This document shows positions 34,500 through 43,300 of a stretch of DNA of 64,000 bases, piece after piece. Numbering within the stretch: the stretch's first letter is position 1; each line of letters opens with the position of its first letter. Made by a program: the position numbers and the translations under genes. The DNA comes from CAWAPS01 sp963783945. Lineage in GTDB: Bacteria; Actinomycetota; Acidimicrobiia; Acidimicrobiales; Palsa-688. The notes beneath the pieces were generated by a model. It searched no databases. It had not been told where the DNA came from and saw only the letters and a list, made by a program, of their open reading frames with translations. Location of the stretch: positions 744,001 to 808,000 of the forward strand of contig CAWAPS010000002.1 of NCBI GenBank assembly GCA_963783945.1, given 5' to 3'.

Positions 34500-35801
34500 A
34501 TGGCGTGGGATTTCGAGACTGATCCTGAGTATCAAAAGAGCCTGGACTGGGCGAACGAGTTCGTGCGTGAGGAAGTAGAGCCACTCGACTACCTGTTTCC
34601 CCACCAGCAGTTCGTGCCGATGGACGAGACGCGGCGCAGGATCATGGATCCCTTGAAGCAGGAGGTGCGACGGCAGGGTTTGTGGGCCACGCACCTCGGC
34701 CCAGAACTGGGTGGTCAGGGCTTCGGTCAGCTGAAGCTGGCTTTGCTGAACGAGATCTTGGGCCGGTCGCCGTGGGCCTCGACGGTGTTCGGTACACAGG
34801 CGCCGGACACGGGCAACGCCGAGATAATTGCCCATTACGGCACACCGGAGCAGAAGGAACGGTACCTTCAGCCTCTGTTGAACGGGGAGATGTTCTCGAC
34901 GTTCTCCATGACCGAGCCCCACGCCGGGGCCGATCCCACGATGTTCAAAACCCAGGCGGTCAAGGACGGCCACGAGTGGGTGATCAACGGTTGGAAGTAC
35001 TTTTCGTCGAACGCCAAGACCTCGACGTTCTTGATCGTGATGGCCGTGACCAACCCGGATGTCAGCCCGTACAAGGGCATGTCGATGTTCCTGGTACCGA
35101 CAGACACTCCTGGAGTGAACATCGTGCGCAATGTGGGGCTGTACGGAGAGCCTCTCAACGAAGGCTGGCACGCCCTGATTCATTACGAGGACGTTCGCGT
35201 TCCGGAGGAGGCCCTCCTGGGCGGGGAAGGCATGGCCTTTGTGATCGCCCAGACCCGTCTTGGCGGTGGGCGGATCCATCACGCCATGCGGACGATCGGT
35301 TTGGCCCAGAAGGCGATCGACATGATGTGCGAGCGGGCTCTCAGCCGCAGCACCCAGGGAAGCATCCTGGCCGACAAGCAGTTCGTGCAGGGATACATCG
35401 CTGATTCCTACGCCCAGTTGACGCAGTTCCGGCTGTTCGTCTTGTACACGGCGTGGGAGATCGACAAGTACAACGACTACAAGCGGGTGCGCAAGGACAT
35501 CGCCACCGCCAAGGTGGTCATGCCTACAGTGCTGCACGACATCGCCTGGCGGGCCATGCAGGTCCACGGAGCGTTGGGCACGACCAATGAGATGCCGTTT
35601 TTCATGATGATCCACGGAGCGGCGGTCATGGGTCTCGCTGACGGTCCGACCGAGGTGCACAAGCTCACCGTCGCCCGCCAGTTGCTGCGCGACTATCGCG
35701 GCGCCGACGGGATGTGGCCGACCGAGTGGATCCCCGGAAAGCTGGAAGCGGCCAAGGCCAAATTCGCCGAATACATGGAGCTCGAGGTGGGGAACCTGTG
35801 A
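34500..35801 (+). CDS. Acyl-CoA dehydrogenase (ACAD10/11-like)
   Basis: 433-residue flavoprotein. FAD- and substrate-binding segments are MTEPHAGADP, the NGWKYFSS strand, a HHAMRTIG helix region and C-terminal MQVHGALGTTNEMPFFMMI. Longer than short-chain members (~380), as in the ACAD10/11 group. GGGAGGAG precedes the ATG. It overlaps by GTGA the phosphotransferase-like kinase gene, a pairing also seen as a fusion in ACAD10/11 and as separate genes in levulinate (lva) operons. Confidence 0.9.
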   Translation: MAWDFETDPEYQKSLDWANEFVREEVEPLDYLFPHQQFVPMDETRRRIMDPLKQEVRRQGLWATHLGPELGGQGFGQLKLALLNEILGRSPWASTVFGTQAPDTGNAEIIAHYGTPEQKERYLQPLLNGEMFSTFSMTEPHAGADPTMFKTQAVKDGHEWVINGWKYFSSNAKTSTFLIVMAVTNPDVSPYKGMSMFLVPTDTPGVNIVRNVGLYGEPLNEGWHALIHYEDVRVPEEALLGGEGMAFVIAQTRLGGGRIHHAMRTIGLAQKAIDMMCERALSRSTQGSILADKQFVQGYIADSYAQLTQFRLFVLYTAWEIDKYNDYKRVRKDIATAKVVMPTVLHDIAWRAMQVHGALGTTNEMPFFMMIHGAAVMGLADGPTEVHKLTVARQLLRDYRGADGMWPTEWIPGKLEAAKAKFAEYMELEVGNL

Positions 35802-36818
35802 TCGATTTCGAGCGCCTCGCCGCGTGGATGGACGACCAGGCCCTGCCGGGCAAGGGGGAGCCCATAGAGACGACGCTGCTGTCGGGCGGCACCCAGAACG
35901 AGATCTACGAGATCCGTCGTGGTGAGGAGCGCTGCGTCATCCGGATGCCGCCCCGCTTCGCACCCGCGGACCGCGACCAGGGCATTCTGCGGGAGTGGCG
36001 CATCGTGGAGGCTCTGGATGGCAGCGACGTCCCCCACACCCCGGCCGTAGCGGTATGCGAGGACACGTCGGTGTTGGGCCGGCCGTTCTATCTGATGGGA
36101 TTCGTCGACGGTTGGTCGCCGGTGGGCCGCACCGGATGGCCCGCTCCGTTCGACACCGATCTCCAGGCCCGATCCGGCTTGGGGTATCAGCTGGCCGAGG
36201 GCATCGCCTTGTTGTCGAAGGTCGACTGGCGGGCGCGGCGGTCTGGTCGGACTCGGCCGCCCCGAGAACTTCCACGAACGGCAGGTCGAACGCTGGACGG
36301 CATTCTTCGAAAAGGTCAAGACCCGTGAGCTCGAGGGCATGGACGCGGCCTCGGCCTGGCTGCGGGTCCACAAACCGATCGACTATCTGCCCGGCATCAT
36401 GCACGGCGACTACCAGTTCGCCAACGTCATGTACCGGGATGGGGCGCCGGCGCAGCTCGCAGCCATAGTCGACTGGGAGATGGGCACGGTCGGCGATCCC
36501 AAGCTCGACCTCGGGTGGATGATCCAGAGTTGGCCGGAGGACACCATGGCGCCGGCAGCCTCAGAGGCGAGCTACGTCGACCTGCGGGGAATGCCCAACC
36601 GATCCCAGGTCCTGGCCCACTACTCCGAGGTGTCGGGCCGGCAGGTCGACGACATCGATTACTACATCATCCTGGCCAAATGGAAGCTGGCCATTGTGCT
36701 GGAAAAAGGCTTCGCCCGGGCCGCGGACGACGAAAAGCTCCTATCCTTCGGCCCGGTCATCGTGGACCTGATGAAATCCGCCGCCGACCTGGCCGAGACC
36801 ACGGACTACCGGCGATGA
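35798..36818 (+). pseudogene. Frameshifted aminoglycoside-phosphotransferase-family kinase
   Basis: One APH-fold kinase spread over two frames. The N-terminal lobe (GTG 35798 to about 36240) has LLSGGTQNEIYEI and VIRMPPR; the C-terminal part (about 36240-36818) has the Brenner motif HGDYQFANVM and the metal site IVDWEMGTVGDPKLDL. The break lies in a G/C-rich run near 36236-36245; a single-base indel restores an uninterrupted protein of ~340 residues. Paired with an acyl-CoA dehydrogenase, such kinases phosphorylate 4-hydroxyacyl-CoAs. Whether this copy is dead or the frame break is a sequence error is open. Confidence 0.78.
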
Positions 36819-37588
36819 GCGACGAACTGGTTCGAGAGCAGCGGGGCCCGGTGTTGATCGCCCGCCTCAACCGACCCGAGGCGCGCAATGCCTTGAACGG
36901 GGCGCTGATCGGGGCTATCAGCCAGGCCATTCTCGATGCCGACGCCGATCCGGATGTGCTTGCCGTCGTGATCACCGGCACGGGCGACCGGGCCTTTTGC
37001 GCCGGTATGGACCTGCGGGACTTCGCCACCGGCGGGCAGGAATCCCGCGGCCAGCCCGGGCCCATGGAAGGGTTCCGCCGGCTGATCGACGGTGCGGTCC
37101 TGGTGCCGATCATCGGGGCGGCCAACGCCACCGCGGTGGCGGGGGGATTCGAGTTGCTGCTGGCATGCGACGTGATCGTGGCGTCCTCCGCGGCCAAGTT
37201 CGGGCTCCCGGAGGTCAAGCGCGGTCTGTTCGCAGCCGGCGGCGGCACCTTCCTCGGAACCCGGATCCCGCTCGGTATCGCCATGGAGATGACCCTGACC
37301 GGCGACACCATCGATGCCGATCGGGCATATGGCCTCGGCCTGGTCAACGCGGTAGTGCCGCCCGAGCAGGTGCTGGACACCGCCGTGGAGTTCGCCGAGC
37401 GGATCGCCGCCAACGGTCCTTTGGGCGTGGCCGCGACCAAGGAGCTCGTGCGCCTCGGCGTCACCGACCACGCCCGAGCCCATCAGCGGCTTTCCGAGCT
37501 GCGCCAGTCGGTCTTCAGCAGCGAGGACGCCAAGGAGGGGGCGCTGGCGTTTGTCGAGAAGCGGGCGCCGCGCTGGCACGGACGGTGA
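36815..37588 (+). CDS. Enoyl-CoA hydratase/isomerase family protein
   Basis: 257-residue crotonase-fold protein with RPEARNALNGALIG, DRAFCAGMDLRDF and NATAVAGGFELLLACD as the CoA/oxyanion-hole segments. The residue 'GLPEVKRGLFAAGGG' region contains the Glu used by many hydratases. ATG overlaps the kinase stop (ATGA), so it belongs to the acyl-CoA dehydrogenase-kinase operon. A quinone-oxidoreductase-like gene follows 7 bp later. It probably hydrates the enoyl-CoA made by the two upstream enzymes. Confidence 0.87.
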   Translation: MSDELVREQRGPVLIARLNRPEARNALNGALIGAISQAILDADADPDVLAVVITGTGDRAFCAGMDLRDFATGGQESRGQPGPMEGFRRLIDGAVLVPIIGAANATAVAGGFELLLACDVIVASSAAKFGLPEVKRGLFAAGGGTFLGTRIPLGIAMEMTLTGDTIDADRAYGLGLVNAVVPPEQVLDTAVEFAERIAANGPLGVAATKELVRLGVTDHARAHQRLSELRQSVFSSEDAKEGALAFVEKRAPRWHGR

Positions 37589-37595
37589 GCTGAGT

Positions 37596-38570
37596 TTGCG
37601 TGCTGCCGTCTGCCCCGCCTACGGACCACCTGAGGTGGTCGAAATCCAGGAGATCGACTCGGGACCGCTCACGGCAGGCCAGGCTCGCATCGCCGTGCAG
37701 GCGGCGGCGGTCAACTTCCCCGACGTTCTTTTTGTCGCCAACCGGTACCAAGTGTCGGTGCCGACGCCGTTCGTACCGGGCAGCGAGTACGCCGGCGAGG
37801 TCGTAGAGGTGGCGAGCGACGTCAGGGAGGTCGCGGTCGGCGACCGGGTTTTCGGCTCGGCCATGGTAGGGGCGTTCGCCGAGGAGGTGAGAGGCACGGC
37901 CCAAACGCTGACCCGGATCCCAAGGGGGATCGACGCCCGATCGGCCGCCGCCTTCGGGGTGGCACACCGCACCGCTTACCACACCCTTCGATCGTTTGCC
38001 CACCTGGAGGCCGGTCAGGAGTTGATCGTCCTCGGCGCCGGAGGGGGCGTCGGCCTGGCGGCGGTGCAGCTCGGCTTGGTGCTCGGCGCCACCGTCACCG
38101 CCGTCGCATCCTCGGCCGAGAAACTCGAAGTAGCAAAGGCCAACGGGGCCACCCGCCTGATCAACCACAAAGCAGGTGACCTACGGGCCGCGCTGAAGGA
38201 GGCCCTGCCCGGCGGGGCCGACGTGGTCATCGATCCGGTAGGCGGCACCCTGTCGGAGCCGGCCCTGCGGGCCCTGCACTACGGGGGCAGATTCGTCACC
38301 GTCGGTTTCGCCGCCGGTGAGATCCCCCGGATCCCCTTGAACCTCGTCCTGCTCAAGGGAATCAACGTGACCGGTTTTCAGATGCGCGACTTCGGCGCCC
38401 ACCAGCACGCCGAGCTCGAGCAGAACGACACCGAGCTCATGGGCCTGCTGGCGTCGGGACGGGCCCTTCCCCACATTGGCGCGTCGTTTCCTCTCGAGCA
38501 GGCCGCGGCGGCCCTGCGCTATGTCGCCGATGGCCGTGCCATCGGCAAGATAGTGATCGACGTCCGCTGA
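37596..38570 (+). CDS. NADPH:quinone oxidoreductase (zinc-less MDR)
   Basis: 324 residues: GroES-like N-terminus with QAAAVNFPDVLFVANRYQ, Rossmann domain LIVLGAGGGVGLAAVQLGLVLGA (about 152-174), and MDR C-terminus. It lacks zinc ligands. TTG start 37596 with no ATG at a sensible place; the frame stays open upstream across the hydratase end. Last gene of the fadE-kinase-hydratase operon. It may reduce enoyl or quinone intermediates; substrate not shown. Confidence 0.84.
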   Translation: MRAAVCPAYGPPEVVEIQEIDSGPLTAGQARIAVQAAAVNFPDVLFVANRYQVSVPTPFVPGSEYAGEVVEVASDVREVAVGDRVFGSAMVGAFAEEVRGTAQTLTRIPRGIDARSAAAFGVAHRTAYHTLRSFAHLEAGQELIVLGAGGGVGLAAVQLGLVLGATVTAVASSAEKLEVAKANGATRLINHKAGDLRAALKEALPGGADVVIDPVGGTLSEPALRALHYGGRFVTVGFAAGEIPRIPLNLVLLKGINVTGFQMRDFGAHQHAELEQNDTELMGLLASGRALPHIGASFPLEQAAAALRYVADGRAIGKIVIDVR

Positions 38571-38661
38571 CCGCCGTCCGCTGAGGAAAGGAATCTGACC
38601 CAGGACCGACATTTCTCCCCGCGGCCCAGTGGCGTTTCCCGGGGTCGCGGCGTTTGATCCA

Positions 38662-39276
38662 TCAGCCGGGCTTGGATGCGATCCCCTCGTAGGCGAAGCC
38701 CATGAGCTCCGGCCCGCCCATGTTGTAGGTACGCAAGGTGTCCAGAGTAAGCCCGGCCCGTTCGATGAGTGCATCCATCGGCCGGTTCAGATGGCAACCG
38801 CCGAAGACCTTGCCCCACAGCGGGGTAAGGCGGTCCTGCCACTGGGCCACGCCGGCCCTCGGCGACCGACCGTGTTCCACGAAGTGCAGGGTGCCGCCGG
38901 GACGCAGCACCCGCCCGGCCTCCTCGAGGCTCCGATCCACATTCGGGATGGTGCACAGGGTCCAGGTGACGAGCACGTGGTCGATCGACCCGTCGGGCAG
39001 AGGCAGATCCTGTCCATCAGTGCCCACGAACTCCACTGGTACCCGCGATCAGGCGATGCGCGCCGCGGCCAGCTTTCGCCCCGCGGCTGCCGGCTCCACC
39101 GCGAGGAGCCGGTTCACCGCGGGGGGAAGGTGAGGCACGTTACGGCCAGACCCGAAGCCGATCTCCAGCACGTCACCGGCGAGTCCGGAAGCGACCCGGG
39201 CCCGGGTCGGGTCCATCATCCGTCCCAGGGTCAGATCGGTGAAGCGGGGCAGCACCTGATCGTTGTAGAAGCCCAT
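38662..39276 (-). pseudogene. Class I SAM methyltransferase interrupted by in-frame TGA
   Basis: A 204-codon class I methyltransferase with the SAM motif DVLEIGFGSGRNVPHL near residue 35-50 and the downstream part VPVEFVGTDGQDLPLPDGSIDHVLVTWTLCTIPNV plus FGGCHLNRPM, typical of ubiquinone/menaquinone-like UbiE-related methyltransferases. A TGA at 39049-39051 breaks the frame at codon 76; both halves are in the same frame, and the codon would be CGA (Arg) with one C-to-T change. Either a nonsense-mutated gene or a base error. Nothing suggests selenocysteine, which would need a SECIS element and a cognate family. Confidence 0.78.
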
Positions 39277-39423
39277 CTCAACCTGGCGCCGATGCTGTGG
39301 TCATGGCTCAGTCAAGCAGGCCGGGGCGACCGGCTCCCATGCCCGGGCCGCCTCCAGGGGATTCATCGCCACGGTAACCGGGGAAGGCAGGTCCGTTTAT
39401 CGTCCTATCGTCGGGCCCAGTTG

Positions 39424-39519
39424 CGGATTTCTCGGAGCCAATTTGTTTTCTCGTGGCGTTTTCGGACGATTTCCGTGCGAATTGACGCCGAGAATCCGAG
39501 ATGTCTACGAGAAAATCGG
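39424..39519. repeat. Palindromic element, copy 2 (diverged)
   Basis: Third, degenerate copy of the element at 4841-4935 and 59602-59695. It keeps TTTGTTTTCTCG in the left arm, GACGCCGAGAA in the right arm, outer GATTTCTCG/CGAGAAAATC pairing, and an apical CGGA/TCCG stem. It lies downstream of the sortase gene and upstream of the methyltransferase. Confidence 0.6.
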
Positions 39520-39571
39520 CCGCTGGCGGCAATGAAGCTCGACTCGTAAAGAACGCTGGTCCCTGCCCTCG

Positions 39572-40312
39572 TCAGCTGACCTGGCTGGCCCAAACGATCA
39601 CGTTGTCCAGGTAGTGGCCGGTAGCCGAGTCGAAGGGGCCTCCACAGGTGACCAGCGCCAGCCTCGGGGCTCCTGTGGTCACCCACAGCGCAGGTGGGAG
39701 CTGGGTCTTGAGGTTGGTCTCGGGCGGGGCGGCGACGCTCCAGGTGGAAACGCCCCCCGTCGAATCGTCTATCCGGATCACGTCGCCGACCTGGAGGGTC
39801 CCGAGGTCGTGCAACGCTCCCGGACCTGCGGCGGCCGAATCGACGTGACCGGCGATCAGGGCCACACCGGGCTGGCCCGGAGCGGGGGCGTTCTCCTGCA
39901 CGCTGCGGTCACCGTCGGAGACGGTTCCGTCCCACCAGCCCACGGTGTGGATGTCAGGAGGGATGGTCAGGGCAGCGGTCTCCGGGGCTCCGACCGCGCC
40001 CGTCGGGATCAAAGGGGCCCGCACGTCGAGGGCCGGGATGACAAGGAACGCTCCCGACGGCCGGATCTGCGATACGCCAGGCCGCCCTGAGGCGACCGTG
40101 GACCCGCCTTCTGGCCGCGACGCGCCGCCAGAGGTGGCGCTTCGGGCCGGGACCGAAGCCCGGGGCGTCCCGCCGGTCGTGGATGAGCGGCTCGCCGTGA
40201 CCGAGGCCGCGGCCCGGGCCCCACCAGGGCGGCCCTGGTGGTGGGATCCGGCGGCGAGCGCAGCTGATACTCCCGCCGCCACCACGACTGCAATGAGGGC
40301 GGCGGTCACCAC
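39572..40312 (-). CDS. Class E/F-type sortase
   Basis: 246 residues. An N-terminal membrane helix (1-22) is followed by a Ser/Thr/Pro linker and the sortase beta-barrel from about residue 88. Catalytic His156 (AGHVDSA) and Cys223 (LVTCGGPFD) are present. The Arg that normally follows in the YRDNVVV-type segment is Leu235 here (HYLDNVIV). It attaches secreted proteins with a sorting signal to peptidoglycan or pilin. It is the gene after the DUF11 surface protein on the same strand, which is its probable substrate. GTG start with GGAGG upstream. Confidence 0.85.
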   Translation of the reverse strand: MVTAALIAVVVAAGVSAALAAGSHHQGRPGGARAAASVTASRSSTTGGTPRASVPARSATSGGASRPEGGSTVASGRPGVSQIRPSGAFLVIPALDVRAPLIPTGAVGAPETAALTIPPDIHTVGWWDGTVSDGDRSVQENAPAPGQPGVALIAGHVDSAAAGPGALHDLGTLQVGDVIRIDDSTGGVSTWSVAAPPETNLKTQLPPALWVTTGAPRLALVTCGGPFDSATGHYLDNVIVWASQVS

Positions 40313-40390
40313 CCCTCGCCTCCCGCGGCGCGTCCCGCACCTCGGCGGTCCCGGTCGAGTGCTCGCCCGACCCTGGATTCCCCATCGGCG

Positions 40391-43300
40391 TCACCGCCCG
40401 AACCCCGAGCGGCCGTGGCGCCGCTGCCGGCGCCGGCGGGCGCCGATCAGTCCGGCGCTTCCGGCGGCCACGGCGACGCCAGCCCACATCCCCCACGCCA
40501 GAGTCCCGCTCGTCCCGCTCCAGCGACCGAGGTCGGTCCCGATCTGTCCCAGGCCGTTGGGGGCAAGCTGGGTCTGAGAGGCGGGGCCCGCAGTGGCTAC
40601 GGCGGAGGCCGGAGGCGCGGAGGTCATGCTGGTCGTGGTGGTCGTAGCGGTCGTGGCGGTCGACGCAGGAGTGGTGGCGGCCGCGGTGAGTTCCACGACG
40701 GTGGACGGGTCGGATGTCGGGCCGACCGTCCCTCGAGGATCGGTGCCGCGGGCCGTGGCGGTGTCGACGACCTTGCCCCTGTCCACGTCGGCTTCGGTCA
40801 CCCGTTCGTCATCCTTGGCGGTACAGGTCTCCGACGCGCCCGGCGCCAGGCCGGGGGCGGGGGGACGGGGCAGACGACCGGGCCTCCTGACGGGTCAGAG
40901 ACAGCGACCGAGGTCAGGGTGACGTTGCCGGTGTTGGTCACCACGAACGAGAACTTGATGCTGTCACCCTCCTTCGCCCTGGCCTGATCGGCGGCCGGGC
41001 TGACCGTCGCCACCTTGCGCAGCGAGACGTCCGGCTTGGCCGAAACCGTGAACACGGTGGCGGTCGACGCCTCCGAGGGGGGCGACCGGCGCCCCTGGGG
41101 GTCGGTGCCAGTCGCCGTGGCTGTGTCCACGATCCGTCCCGCGTTGACGTCGGCCTGGGTGACGGTATGAGCATGGTCGGCCGTGCAGGTCTCCGAGGCG
41201 CCCGGCGCCAGACCCGAACCGGGCGGGACAGGGCAGGTGACAGCGCCGAGAGCCGGATCGGAGACGGCAACCGACGCCAGAGGAACGTTGCCGATGTTGG
41301 TCACCTCGTAGGTGTAGGCGATGACGTCACCCACCTCGGCCGAGTCCTGGCGGCTCGAGGGCCGGACCCGGGCCGTCTTGTGGACGAGCACCTTTGGGGC
41401 GGGATTGCTCGGCACCACGACTGTCGACGGGTCGCTCATCGGGCTGACGAGGCCGCTGATGTCGGTACCGGTGGCCGTAGCCGTGTCGGTGACCGTGCCC
41501 TGGACCACGTCGGCCTGAGTAACGGTGTGGGGGGTGACGGCCGCACAGGTCACGGACGCGCCCGGTGCCAGACCTGGCAGCGGACGGGGTGGGACAGTCC
41601 ACTTGTCCGATTGTCGGGTCGTCGACCGCCACCGACGCCAGGGTGACGTTGCCGGTATTGATGACCACGTACAGGTAGCTGATGGTTTCCCCCTGGTGGA
41701 GGGGAGAGTCGTCGCCTGACGACGCGTTCGCTGTCTTGACCAGGCTCACCGCCGGGGCGGCGGCCACGGTGTCGATCTTCTCAGTCGACGGGTCGCTGAT
41801 CGGGCCGACATCGCCTTGGATGTCGGTGCCAGTGGCGGTCGCGGTGTCCAGCACCTCGCCGTTGTCGACATCGGCCTGGGTCACCGTGTACAGAGTGTCG
41901 GCGGTGCAGATCTCCGAGTCACCCGGAGCCAGGCCCGGGTCGGCCGGCACCGGGCAGGTAACGGGGCCGAGCGTCGGGTCTGCGACCTCGACCGAGGCCA
42001 GAGTGACGTTGCCCGTGTTGGTCACCACGTACGTGTAGGCGATGGTGTCGCCCACCTCCGCCGCCCCCTGGTCGGCCGGCGGGGTGACCGCGCCCGACTT
42101 GAGCAGGCTGACCGCCGGCGCTGGGGCCACGGCCTCGATCGGTCGCGGTAGCCGGCGGGACGCTCTGGGGGCTCACGTTGCCCCGGGTGTCGGTGCCGGT
42201 GGCGGTGGCGGAGTCGATCACGCTGCCGCTGTCCACGTCGGCCTGGGTGACCGTATGGGGGGTGTCCCCGGTGCACGTCTCCGAAGCACCAGGAGCCAGG
42301 CCGGGAGCGGCCGGGGTGGAGCAGGTGACGGTGCCGAGCGACGGGTCCGAGACGTCGACGGAGGCCAGAGTGACGTTGCCCGTGTTGGTCACCACATAGG
42401 AGTAGGCGATGGTGTCCCCCACCTTCACCGCGTTCTGGTCGGCGGTCGGGGTGACCGCGCCCGACTTGACCAGGCTGACAGTGGGGGCCGGCGCCACGGT
42501 GAAGATGGTCGCGGTCGAAGGGTTGCTCGCCGGGCTGACGATGTGACTGCTGTCGGTGCCGGTGGCGGTGGCGGTGTCGACCACGCTGCCGCTGTCCACG
42601 TCGGCCTGCGTCACGGTGTGAGCGGTATCAGCGGTGCACGTCTCGGAGTCGCCCGGGGCCAGGCCGGGGGCCGCCGGTGTGGCGCAGGTGACGGTGCCGA
42701 TGGTCGGGTCGTCGATCGCGACCGTTGTCAGGTCGACGTTGCCCGTGTTGGTCACCAGGTAGGAGTAGGCGATGGTGTCGCCCACCTCGGCCGCGTTCTG
42801 GTCGGCCGGCGGGGACACCTGGGCCGTCTTGTGCATGACGACGCTCGGCATGGGCGTCCCGGAGACCACGAAGGTGGACGGGTCGCTGATCGGGCTGACG
42901 AGGCCTTTGGTGTCGGTCCCGGTGGCGGTTGCGGTGTCGGTGACCGACCCGCGGTCTACGTCGGCCTGGGTCACCGAGTAGACCGTGTCGGCGGTGCAGG
43001 TCTCTGCCGACCCGGGCGCCAGTCCCGGCGAAGCCGGGATGGCGCAGTGCACCGGACCCTGGGTGGGATCGTCGACTGCGAGCGAGGCCAGGGTTACGTT
43101 GCCGGTGTTGGTGACCAGATAGAGGTACGAGATCGTCTCGCCCACGAAGAGGGGGTTGCTGTCCCCACCGGATGCCACCCCGATCTTGTCCAGGCTCACG
43201 GCCGGGGCCGGGCTGACCGCCGGGATGACGACGGTCGCCTGGTTGCTCGCCGGGCTGACGTTGCCCATGGTGTCGGTCCCGGTGGCCGTCGCCATGTCCG

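Noticed and set aside
39049..39051. Selenocysteine or programmed read-through at the methyltransferase TGA
   Set aside because: No SECIS-like hairpin was seen, the family has no selenoprotein members I know, and a CGA-to-TGA change explains it more simply.
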